A DNA stretch of 22,374 bases, from NCBI GenBank assembly GCA_047626155.1, contig JBLHRR010000088.1, positions 1 to 22,374 of the forward strand, read 5' to 3'. Under the pieces are notes generated by a model. That model ran no database searches and was not told where the DNA came from. It saw only the letters and a program-made list of their open reading frames with translations. This document shows positions 1 to 6,768 of this stretch, in pieces. The translations under genes were made by a program, and so were the position numbers. Position 1 is the first letter of the stretch. Each line of letters opens with the position of its first letter. Source of the DNA: CALGLS01 sp047626155. Lineage in GTDB: Bacteria > Bacteroidota > Bacteroidia > Chitinophagales > Saprospiraceae.

Positions 1-52
1 TAAAAACAAAAATGACGGCATGGCTGCATAACTACCTACTGAAATTACTATG

Positions 53-469
53 TTATATCCTACATGATTTGCAAATTCCTTTTACATGAATACTTACATT
101 ATGTATTTCACAGTCCGGTATAGATATTTTTATATTATTACTTAATTCATGACAGGTCACGGAATTACAGCCCGTACATTTGAAATGAATGTGGTCATGG
201 TGATGATTATTTTCACTACACTTCTTTCCGCAAATAGCATAATAGACTTCATTATTTTCTCGCAATGCTTGATGAATGATGCCTTGATTTATTAAAGTTT
301 CTAAAGTTCTATAAAGCGTAACTCGGTCAATAGATTTCATTGATTCCTGAATGGTAGAATAAGGCATTGCAGAAGTATACGCTTCCATACTGACTAATAA
401 TTTTAGTCGATGACCTGTGGCTTTTAAACCCCTACTATTCAATAAACCTTTAAAATATTGGTCGCTCAT
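53..469 (-). CDS. Fur-family metalloregulator, probably Zur-like
   Basis: A 138-residue Fur-superfamily repressor. The N-terminal half is a winged helix with the recognition-helix signature DRVTLYRTLETL at residues 48-59. It is followed by a histidine-rich metal-sensing stretch (HHHDHIHF, 89-96) and two CxxC pairs, C98/C101 and C133/C136, which in this family form a structural zinc site. The length is normal for Fur/Zur/PerR. It starts 10 nt after the stop of the ZnuD-like TonB receptor, so it is the last gene of a lipoprotein-receptor-regulator operon. A perfect palindrome upstream of the operon (3404-3424) is the obvious target. Zinc specificity (Zur) is inferred from the receptor motif and the operon; Fur or PerR cannot be excluded from sequence alone. 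The gene is complete, with its TAA stop at 53-55. Confidence 0.93.
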   Translation of the reverse strand: MSDQYFKGLLNSRGLKATGHRLKLLVSMEAYTSAMPYSTIQESMKSIDRVTLYRTLETLINQGIIHQALRENNEVYYAICGKKCSENNHHHDHIHFKCTGCNSVTCHELSNNIKISIPDCEIHNVSIHVKGICKSCRI

Positions 470-479
470 GTTAGTTGTT

Positions 480-2810
480 TTAAAACTTGAAGTTCACGCC
501 AAAAGTAATACTAATTCCCGTGTCATCAGCAAAGTATCTTTGTCTGTTCAGATAATCACGGTATTTAACATTGAATACATTATCTACTTTGGTAAAGAAT
601 CTAAACTTATGGTTTGGGGAAATTATATTAGTCGAAACCTTTAGACCAAAAAGATTGTAAGTTGGAGGTGGCAACACAAAATCTTGCCCAGCCAATAAAT
701 TTTTCTGCTCTAAGACCAATCTATTATTAATCTCAAATTCCAACTCTTCCAAATTTATTTTATTAGATAATTTCAGTGCTTTTTTGCTACGATAAGTAAG
801 ACTTCCAAACAGACTGTTCGGAGGCATAAAAACCAGTGGAATATTATTTTTAAGATCTCTACCTTTAATGAAACTGTACTTCAATAATCCAAACAGCGAA
901 TTAGAAAGGGTAAACTGAGTAGAGATATCCAATCCATAAATACTAGCATTGGTTTGCTCATACTTGAATATTGGGAAAGCGCCACGAATGGTCAACCTGA
1001 TTTCGTCTTGTGGATTTAGAAAAATATAATCTTCGAAATATTGATAATAAGCTAAAGCACTCAAGGAGAAATTCGTAGTGGGAAGCCATTTGTATTCAAG
1101 TGTATTCTTAATCGCTTTTTCTGTGTTCAAATTTACATCTCCTTCTTCAATACCGCTTACGCCCTGATGTAAGCCATTACTATACAATTCATTTATAGCT
1201 GGATTTCGCATAGCGTAGCCAGTATTCAGCGTTATGGATTGCGTAGTAGACCAATCGTATTTTAATCCAAAAACACCTCCTACATTAAGGAAGTTATTTT
1301 CAAATCGGATTACGACTCTTGGTATACTATTGCTGATGGCTGCCACATTTTGATATTCATAATCATAGCGAATGCCCAAGCTGATATTTGTTTTTTCTTT
1401 TTGTTTTGAAAGTGCTACGAAGGTTCCATTTTTCCAAGAAATATAATCGGGGATGAGTGGTAAGATACCTGTCTCTGGATTGTTCGTATTGTCCGTAATT
1501 ATATTTTGATTGCCAATTTGCAGTTTCCAATTGTGTTCAAAGTCTATCGCATATTTGAGTTCGGAGTTCAAAGTATATTGCCTTAAGTTTAATGCAGGCA
1601 AATCAGTTCTTCCACTTCGCCTAACATCAAATTCTTTACGGTCATTTAATTGCCCTGCCATTACCAATTCAAGCGATTGATTTCCTTCAAGGTAATATTT
1701 CGATTTCAGTTTGACTAAATGATGCGACACCTCCTGCTTTGGCGCCTCAATGGTGTAACTAAAATTAGGCTCTGTAAAAAACGGAATCTCTCTAATCAAG
1801 GCTTGGTCCAAGTCGGTAAGGTTCCCAATATGAGCGCCTCTTAACATTCCAAGGCGAGTATTAAAAGTGCTAGCATAAACCTCCAGAAATAATTTTTCTT
1901 TCCAAGACTTTTCTAATTGAACCGCAAAGTTAAGTTCTTCAACACCGGTATTATTTAGAAAGTAATCTGCCGTTTTTCTATCTCCGTATTTCTTTACAGA
2001 ACCGTTTATTCTCCAAGCTAAAAATGGAGAATACTTTTCCAATCGAGCATTTAAAGTATTGCCCCTTCCATTGGTTTCGTAGGCGTAATTTATTTGTCCA
2101 TGAAGATGCGGCTCTCTACCAATTTTCTTTGGCTCTACCAAAATAACAGAACCCAGATTTCCTCCTCCATAAGCTATCGCATTTGCGCCTTTCAATACGG
2201 TTATTTTATCCGCAGAAAAAGGATCAATTTCGGGACTATGGTCGTTCCCCCATTGCTGACCACTTTGTGCAATACCATTGTTAAGTATCACCAATCGATT
2301 GCCATACAAACCATGTACAACAGGTTTAGAAATTCCAGATCCATTTTTAATGAGGTGAACGCCTGTCTCTTTTTCGAGCAAGCCAGACAGGTTCTGATTC
2401 GCATTATCTTCAATAGCCTGCCTATTTACCGAAAGGTTGGATTGGTTGCTGTGGTTATTCTTTTTTCCTTTGACAACGATATCATCCAGTGAAGTTGCCG
2501 TGTGTGGAAAAGCAATATTTAATAAGGTATCCCGAAAAAGGTCGAGGTGAATCTTTATTGGTGCGCAGCCGATGTGTGATAAAATAAGATGGTATTCGCC
2601 TTCACAAATATCTTCAAATAGGAAATGACCGCTCTCATCGGTCGTCATACCTCTAGAGAGTTCTTGAATAATGACGTTCACATAAGACAAAGGAAATCCG
2701 GAAACTTCATCAACAACCTCTCCCGTAACACTCAGTTTACAATCCTGAGATTGAGCACTAAGTGTTACAAAAAAGAGCAATATGGGGAGTATAAGTTTTT
2801 TACTGAACAT
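480..2810 (-). CDS. TonB-dependent outer-membrane receptor, ZnuD-like
   Basis: A 776-residue TonB-dependent receptor. The signal peptide covers residues 1-21 (ends SAQSQ). A carboxypeptidase-regulatory-like beta-sandwich (about 27-110) carries the HIGC motif seen in Bacteroidota receptors. A plug domain (about 125-230) follows, then a 22-stranded-type barrel to the terminal phenylalanine (NFKF). The plug motif GNRLVILNNGI followed by DHSPEIDPFSADK (D190, H191) resembles the plug of ZnuD and related zinc receptors, whereas siderophore receptors usually differ there. Its start overlaps the end of the upstream lipoprotein gene by 11 nt, suggesting translational coupling, and the Fur-type regulator follows after 10 nt. 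Role by inference: energised uptake of zinc or another divalent metal, or of a metal complex, across the outer membrane. The receptor class is certain; the substrate is not. Confidence 0.95.
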   Translation of the reverse strand: MFSKKLILPILLFFVTLSAQSQDCKLSVTGEVVDEVSGFPLSYVNVIIQELSRGMTTDESGHFLFEDICEGEYHLILSHIGCAPIKIHLDLFRDTLLNIAFPHTATSLDDIVVKGKKNNHSNQSNLSVNRQAIEDNANQNLSGLLEKETGVHLIKNGSGISKPVVHGLYGNRLVILNNGIAQSGQQWGNDHSPEIDPFSADKITVLKGANAIAYGGGNLGSVILVEPKKIGREPHLHGQINYAYETNGRGNTLNARLEKYSPFLAWRINGSVKKYGDRKTADYFLNNTGVEELNFAVQLEKSWKEKLFLEVYASTFNTRLGMLRGAHIGNLTDLDQALIREIPFFTEPNFSYTIEAPKQEVSHHLVKLKSKYYLEGNQSLELVMAGQLNDRKEFDVRRSGRTDLPALNLRQYTLNSELKYAIDFEHNWKLQIGNQNIITDNTNNPETGILPLIPDYISWKNGTFVALSKQKEKTNISLGIRYDYEYQNVAAISNSIPRVVIRFENNFLNVGGVFGLKYDWSTTQSITLNTGYAMRNPAINELYSNGLHQGVSGIEEGDVNLNTEKAIKNTLEYKWLPTTNFSLSALAYYQYFEDYIFLNPQDEIRLTIRGAFPIFKYEQTNASIYGLDISTQFTLSNSLFGLLKYSFIKGRDLKNNIPLVFMPPNSLFGSLTYRSKKALKLSNKINLEELEFEINNRLVLEQKNLLAGQDFVLPPPTYNLFGLKVSTNIISPNHKFRFFTKVDNVFNVKYRDYLNRQRYFADDTGISITFGVNFKF

Positions 2811-3357
2811 CTATTGGGAACGTAACTTCTATATCCGTTTCACCTCCTGCATTCGTAAGGTCTCCGGTTGATACACCAGATGCAGTTTTACTAGGCTCAT
2901 GTCGTAGGGTTATTGTTATAGATCCTGTCGTTGCAGCTCCTGTTGTTAAAGTCGTACTAAGACCTACAGGGTTTCCATCTGCATCTTGATCGTTATAAAC
3001 GATGCTTACTTCTGAAGCCGTTGACTGGAAAAAGAATTGATGATCTTCATCTTCTTCTTCAATTTCTGCGGTGATACTTTCAGCCGGTGATTCTATTTCA
3101 TTTAAAAGATCAAGTGCACCGGTATAAGTTTGATTAGCACTAAGCGTACCTCCCGTAATGATAGGCGCGTCGCCACCATCTCCATCTAAGTCTTTATAAC
3201 TTAAAACTATCGCAGCACCTCCACCTGTTGGGGTTAAGCTATAATTTAGTGTTGTGATTAATTCTTCTTCATTCGGGATAATAGGGTCATCCTTATCACA
3301 GGCGGCAAATAGAATTGTAATAGCGGCCAAGAGAATAATTGATGTCTTTTTCAGCAT
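2800..3357 (-). CDS. Small lipoprotein of the metal-uptake operon
   Basis: A 185-residue predicted lipoprotein. I choose the start at 3357 (MLKKTSIILL) because it gives a classic signal peptide and lipobox (LFAAC, lipidated Cys20). An in-frame ATG at 3414 would add 19 residues and would lie inside the operator palindrome. The mature protein is very acidic, with DKDDPIIPNEEEL after the cysteine and an EEEDEDHQFFFQ stretch. It has conserved-looking glycine/aspartate turns (YKDLDGDGGDAP) and a C-terminal ITLRHEPSKTASGV segment. From memory, it resembles a Bacteroidota family often labelled 'type 1 periplasmic binding fold superfamily' that sits beside TonB receptors; no catalytic motif is visible. 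It is first in the operon and overlaps the receptor gene by 11 nt. Likely role: accessory metal-binding or receptor-associated surface/periplasmic lipoprotein (inference). Confidence 0.88.
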   Translation of the reverse strand: MLKKTSIILLAAITILFAACDKDDPIIPNEEELITTLNYSLTPTGGGAAIVLSYKDLDGDGGDAPIITGGTLSANQTYTGALDLLNEIESPAESITAEIEEEDEDHQFFFQSTASEVSIVYNDQDADGNPVGLSTTLTTGAATTGSITITLRHEPSKTASGVSTGDLTNAGGETDIEVTFPIDVQ

Positions 3358-3388
3358 TTTATTGTTTTTTATTTGATTAACGATTATG

Positions 3389-3396
3389 CAAAAGTA
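3389..3396 (-). promoter_or_regulatory. -7 promoter element of the metal-uptake operon
   Basis: Read on the minus strand, this is TACTTTTG, an exact match to the Bacteroidota -7 consensus TAnnTTTG. It lies 32 nt upstream of the lipoprotein start codon, leaving a short 5' leader. No clear TTG -33 element is seen at standard spacing; that region is occupied by the palindrome at 3404-3424. Confidence 0.6.
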
Positions 3397-3403
3397 ATAA
3401 ATT

Positions 3404-3424
3404 AAATGCAACATTGTTGCATTT
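3404..3424. promoter_or_regulatory. Perfect palindrome, probable Fur/Zur operator
   Basis: Arms AAATGCAAC and GTTGCATTT form a perfect 9-3-9 inverted repeat centred on ATT. It begins 7 nt upstream of the -7 box at 3389-3396, so a bound dimer would block RNA polymerase. The size and symmetry suit a Fur-family dimer site, and the operon's last gene is such a regulator. The sequence is unlike the Zur boxes I know from Escherichia coli or Bacillus subtilis. The palindrome is seen directly; its role as operator is inferred from position. Confidence 0.7.
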
Positions 3425-3473
3425 GCATTATTCTTTTTTAATTATCTGTACAAAAGACGACCATCTACCCAAC

Positions 3474-3522
3474 AAAAAAATGGATTCCAAACTCGCACTA
3501 AAAGCACGAATCTAAAATCCAT
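3474..3522 (-). terminator. Possible second terminator downstream of gcvP
   Basis: On the minus strand, ATGGATT and AATCCAT form a 7-bp stem around a ~29-nt loop, followed directly by T7. The long loop makes it weaker than the hairpin at 3572-3609; it may act as backup before the metal-uptake promoter. Confidence 0.4.
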
Positions 3523-3571
3523 CTTTTCTAAAAGCAACACTTACAAAAAAGCTACAATTTTATCTACAAGC

Positions 3572-3609
3572 AAAAAATCGTAGCGCCTTCGTAACACCGT
3601 GGCGACTAC
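3572..3609 (-). terminator. Intrinsic terminator of gcvP
   Basis: Starting 6 nt after the gcvP stop codon, the minus strand reads GTAGTCGCC, a 13-nt loop, then GGCGCTAC (one bulged base), followed by GATTTTTT. The GC-rich stem plus T-tract is a good rho-independent terminator. It separates gcvP from the metal-uptake operon transcribed in the same direction. Confidence 0.78.
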
Positions 3610-3615
3610 CAAAAC

Positions 3616-6495
3616 CTACGCTTCATACGCCTCCATTGGAGGACAAGTACAAATTAAGTTTCGATCTCCATGCGCATTATCCACTCGTCCACTTGTTGTC
3701 CAAAATTTATGCTGGTGCTTTAACCAAGCTAATGGATAAGCCGCCTTCTCTCTACTATATGGTAAGTTCCATTCATCAGCCGTAATCTGGCCAAGGGTGT
3801 GTGGCGCATTTACCAGTACATTGTTTTTTGCATCCGCAGTACCATTTGCTATTTCATCAATTTCTTTTTTGATTGACAGCATCGCCTCACAGAAACGATC
3901 CAGTTCTTCCTTCCCTTCACTCTCCGTTGGTTCGATCATAATCGTACCAGCTACTGGGAAAGAAAGTGTCGGCGCGTGGAAACCATAATCAATCAAACGC
4001 TTCGCTACGTCTTCCGCTGAAACCAAAGATTTGAATGGACGTAAGTCCAAAATCAACTCATGCGCAGCGCGGCCTTTTTCGCCAAGGTAAAGCACTGAGT
4101 ATTCTTTTTCCAAACGAGCCATAATATAGTTCGCATTCAGGATTGCATATTTTGTAGATTTTGTTACGCCTTCTCTACCTAACATTTTGACATAAGCGTA
4201 AGAAATTAACAATATACTTGCAGAACCCCAAGGAGCAGAAGAAACTGCGCTCGTTGCTTGACTTCCACCTGTTTTATGAAGTGAATGTCCAGGCAAGAAT
4301 GGCGCTAGTTTATCGTTTACACAAATTGGGCCCATACCCGGTCCGCCACCTCCGTGCGGAATACTGAAGGTCTTGTGTAAGTTCAAGTGACAAACATCTG
4401 CATCAATTGCCCCAGGACTGGTCAAGCCAACCTGTGCGTTCATGTTGGCCCCATCCATATAAACGAGACCGCCGTTGTCGTGAACTATTTTACAAATTTC
4501 TTTAATTGCTTTTTCAAAAACACCGTGTGTTGATGGATAAGTTACCATCAAAGCAGCGAGGTTCTTTTTATGTTCTTTGGCTTTCGCTTTTAAATCTTTG
4601 ACATCGATGTTTCCTCTTTCGTCGCAAGCCACTACTACTACTTTCATTCCAGCCATTACTGCAGATGCAGGATTGGTTCCGTGGGCAGAAGATGGAATCA
4701 AGGCAATGTTACGATGCGCTTCTTTGCGCGATTCGTGGTAAGCATTGATCGTTAGCAAACCAGTGTACTCGCCTTGCGCTCCTGAATTTGGTTGTAAAGA
4801 GCACGCGGTAAATCCGGTAATTTCACTGAGGTAAGCTTCCAGTTCTGTAAAAATTTGGTGGTAGCCTTTCATCTGATTCTGTGGTGCAAAAGGATGCACA
4901 TTCGCAAATTCCGACCAACTTACTGGAATCAATTGCGTAGCCGCATTCAATTTCATAGTACAAGAGCCCAAAGGAATCATGGAATGCATTAATGACAAAT
5001 CTTTATTTTCCAAAGACTTGAGGTAACGCATCATCTCTGTCTCCGTATGGTATTTATTAAACACAGGGTGAGTCAGGTATTCAGAACTACGGATCAAGCG
5101 CTTAGGAAATTTCGTTCCTTTTGGCGCAGCTACTTTTGTGTATTGCTTATACTTTTTTGCTTTCGCAAAAATGTTTATAATTTCTAACAATTCTTTTTCA
5201 GAAACCGTTTCATCTAGACTAATTTGCACTGTTGTACTAGTATAGGTAAAGTTGAAACACGCTTTCAAGGCTGCTTTTTTAATCGCAGACAATTGTCCTT
5301 TTGTCACTTCTACGCTAACGGTATCGAAGAAGTAAGTGTTCTGTTGAGAGAATCCAATTTTCTTCACGGCATTGTTCAAAGCCTGCGCCATGCTGTGCGT
5401 TCTTTGCGCAATGGCTTTGATTCCCGCAGGGCCATGATAGGCTGCATACATTCCGGCCATGATTGCCAACAATGCCTGTGCGGTACAAATGTTAGACGTT
5501 GCTTTTTCTCTTCGGATGTGCTGCTCTCTAGTTTGCAAAGCCATACGTAAAGCACGGTTGCCAAAGCGATCAACAGAAACGCCGATGATCCGACCAGGAA
5601 TTTGTCTTTTGAAAGAATCCTTTGTGGTAAAGTAAGCGGCGTGTGGGCCACCATTCCCCATTGGTACTCCGAAACGCTGGGTATTTCCAACTACTGCATC
5701 TGCGCCCCATTCTCCCGGAGGAGTCAATAGTGCCAAGCTCAATAAGTCAGCCGCAACGGTTACGTAAACTTTTTTGGCCGCAGCCTTTTCTGCAAAAGCT
5801 CTGTAGTCTTCTACCGCTCCATTCTGGGCAGGGTACTGCAAAAGCACGCCGAAAGTTTTATCTGAAAAATTATATTTTTTCCAATCGCCTCTTACTATTT
5901 TGATATTCAAAGGCTTCGCACGAGTAATAAGGATATCAACCGTGTGGTTAAAAACACCATCCGCTACGAAAAATTCATTCGCTGTATCTTCTGCTGTTTT
6001 AGCTCGCTTATTTTTCAAAGCATAGAACATCGCCATCGCCTCAGCTGCTGCGGTTCCTTCGTCTAACAAAGAAGCATTCGCGATTGGCAAACCCGTCAGA
6101 TCACTCAACATGGTTTGGTAATTCAACAAAGCTTCTAAACGTCCCTGCGCTATTTCTGCCTGATAAGGAGTGTACTGCGTATACCAACCTGGATTTTGAA
6201 AAATGTTTCTCAACAATACCGATGGCGTAATGGTCCCATAATAACCCAAACCGATCAGAGAATGGAAATCTTTATTTAAGGAAGCCGTCTCTTTTAGCTC
6301 TTGCAGATAATCATATTCTGTCATGGCCTCCGGTAAGTTGAGGTCCTTTTTTAATCGTATGTTTTGGGGAACCGTTTCATCAATCAAATGATCCAATGTC
6401 TTCGCCTTTACGGTGGTCAACATCTCGGCAAGATCGCCTTCATTGATTCCGATATGGCGTTTGTTAAACTGGTCGTAAGCCGGAAAATTACTCAT
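3616..6495 (-). CDS. gcvP: Glycine dehydrogenase (decarboxylating), P-protein
   Basis: A 959-residue single-chain P-protein of the glycine cleavage system. It decarboxylates glycine using pyridoxal phosphate and passes the aminomethyl group to the lipoyl arm of the H-protein. Both halves (GcvPA-like N-terminal and GcvPB-like C-terminal) are present, and the length matches the E. coli enzyme. The PLP-binding lysine is K708 in HLNLHKTF, followed by the glycine-rich loop IPHGGGGPGMGP. Other family hallmarks are PSSAHGTNPASA and MDGANMNAQVG. No gcvT or gcvH is adjacent, so the system is dispersed, as is common in Bacteroidota. The 5' leader shows no recognisable glycine riboswitch. Cytoplasmic; no sign of damage. 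Confidence 0.99.
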   Translation of the reverse strand: MSNFPAYDQFNKRHIGINEGDLAEMLTTVKAKTLDHLIDETVPQNIRLKKDLNLPEAMTEYDYLQELKETASLNKDFHSLIGLGYYGTITPSVLLRNIFQNPGWYTQYTPYQAEIAQGRLEALLNYQTMLSDLTGLPIANASLLDEGTAAAEAMAMFYALKNKRAKTAEDTANEFFVADGVFNHTVDILITRAKPLNIKIVRGDWKKYNFSDKTFGVLLQYPAQNGAVEDYRAFAEKAAAKKVYVTVAADLLSLALLTPPGEWGADAVVGNTQRFGVPMGNGGPHAAYFTTKDSFKRQIPGRIIGVSVDRFGNRALRMALQTREQHIRREKATSNICTAQALLAIMAGMYAAYHGPAGIKAIAQRTHSMAQALNNAVKKIGFSQQNTYFFDTVSVEVTKGQLSAIKKAALKACFNFTYTSTTVQISLDETVSEKELLEIINIFAKAKKYKQYTKVAAPKGTKFPKRLIRSSEYLTHPVFNKYHTETEMMRYLKSLENKDLSLMHSMIPLGSCTMKLNAATQLIPVSWSEFANVHPFAPQNQMKGYHQIFTELEAYLSEITGFTACSLQPNSGAQGEYTGLLTINAYHESRKEAHRNIALIPSSAHGTNPASAVMAGMKVVVVACDERGNIDVKDLKAKAKEHKKNLAALMVTYPSTHGVFEKAIKEICKIVHDNGGLVYMDGANMNAQVGLTSPGAIDADVCHLNLHKTFSIPHGGGGPGMGPICVNDKLAPFLPGHSLHKTGGSQATSAVSSAPWGSASILLISYAYVKMLGREGVTKSTKYAILNANYIMARLEKEYSVLYLGEKGRAAHELILDLRPFKSLVSAEDVAKRLIDYGFHAPTLSFPVAGTIMIEPTESEGKEELDRFCEAMLSIKKEIDEIANGTADAKNNVLVNAPHTLGQITADEWNLPYSREKAAYPLAWLKHQHKFWTTSGRVDNAHGDRNLICTCPPMEAYEA

Positions 6496-6699
6496 ATTGT
6501 AAAAATGGTTTTGATGTTTGTAAAATCAGGACGTAATGTACGACTTTGCCACTGATATATTGATAGGTGAAACACAAAAAAGAGGATGATGTTTAAGTTT
6601 GTCGGAGGTTATTTAAAATCGCCTTGGGTTTACTTCCCTGGTTTGCGAATCTACGCAAATGGGAGCTCGACTCCTCCAGAGTCTGGATCGCATTTGAGT

Positions 6700-6759
6700 G
6701 TATAGGAAATAAGAATGCAGCATGACTTGGAAGCCATACTGCATTCTTATTTCCTATAC
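6700..6759 (-). terminator. Long perfect hairpin downstream of the M14 peptidase gene
   Basis: A perfect 21-bp inverted repeat (arms 6700-6720 and 6739-6759) with an 18-nt loop that is itself partly self-complementary (ATG/CAT and CTT/AAG pairs), giving an almost continuous 60-nt hairpin. It begins 9 nt after the peptidase stop codon, so termination or 3'-end protection is the likely role. It lacks a proper T-tract on either side and the stem is AT-rich, which is unusual for a simple terminator. Between it and gcvP are shorter hairpins (TTTGCG/CGCAAA at 6642-6659, and TCCAGA-G-TCTGGA at 6675-6687). Confidence 0.6.
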
Positions 6760-6768
6760 CTTATTAAC

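Noticed and set aside
2094..2492. Antisense frame of 132 codons inside the TonB receptor gene
   Set aside because: It lies wholly within a well-supported gene in the opposite strand and its translation has no recognisable domain; it is a shadow frame. The same applies to the other opposite-strand or shifted frames inside gcvP, the peptidase, the peroxidase, the SulP gene and the Ig-repeat gene.
3355..3414. Upstream ATG (3414) as the lipoprotein start
   Set aside because: It would put 19 extra residues before a perfect lipoprotein signal, and the codon lies within the operator palindrome and upstream of the -7 box, so it is unlikely to be transcribed.
6640..6690. tRNA-like hairpins (GGAG-CTCGA-CTCC) upstream of gcvP
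   Set aside because: The arms do not assemble into a cloverleaf, there is no acceptor stem, and the T-arm consensus is not met.
6496..6699. Glycine riboswitch ahead of gcvP
   Set aside because: I looked for the tandem aptamer core motifs on the minus strand and found none; only short unrelated hairpins are present.
6586..6705. 39-residue plus-strand frame between gcvP and the peptidase gene
   Set aside because: It is short, has no hydrophobic or domain features, and runs into the long hairpin arm. It is antisense to the gcvP leader; probably chance.
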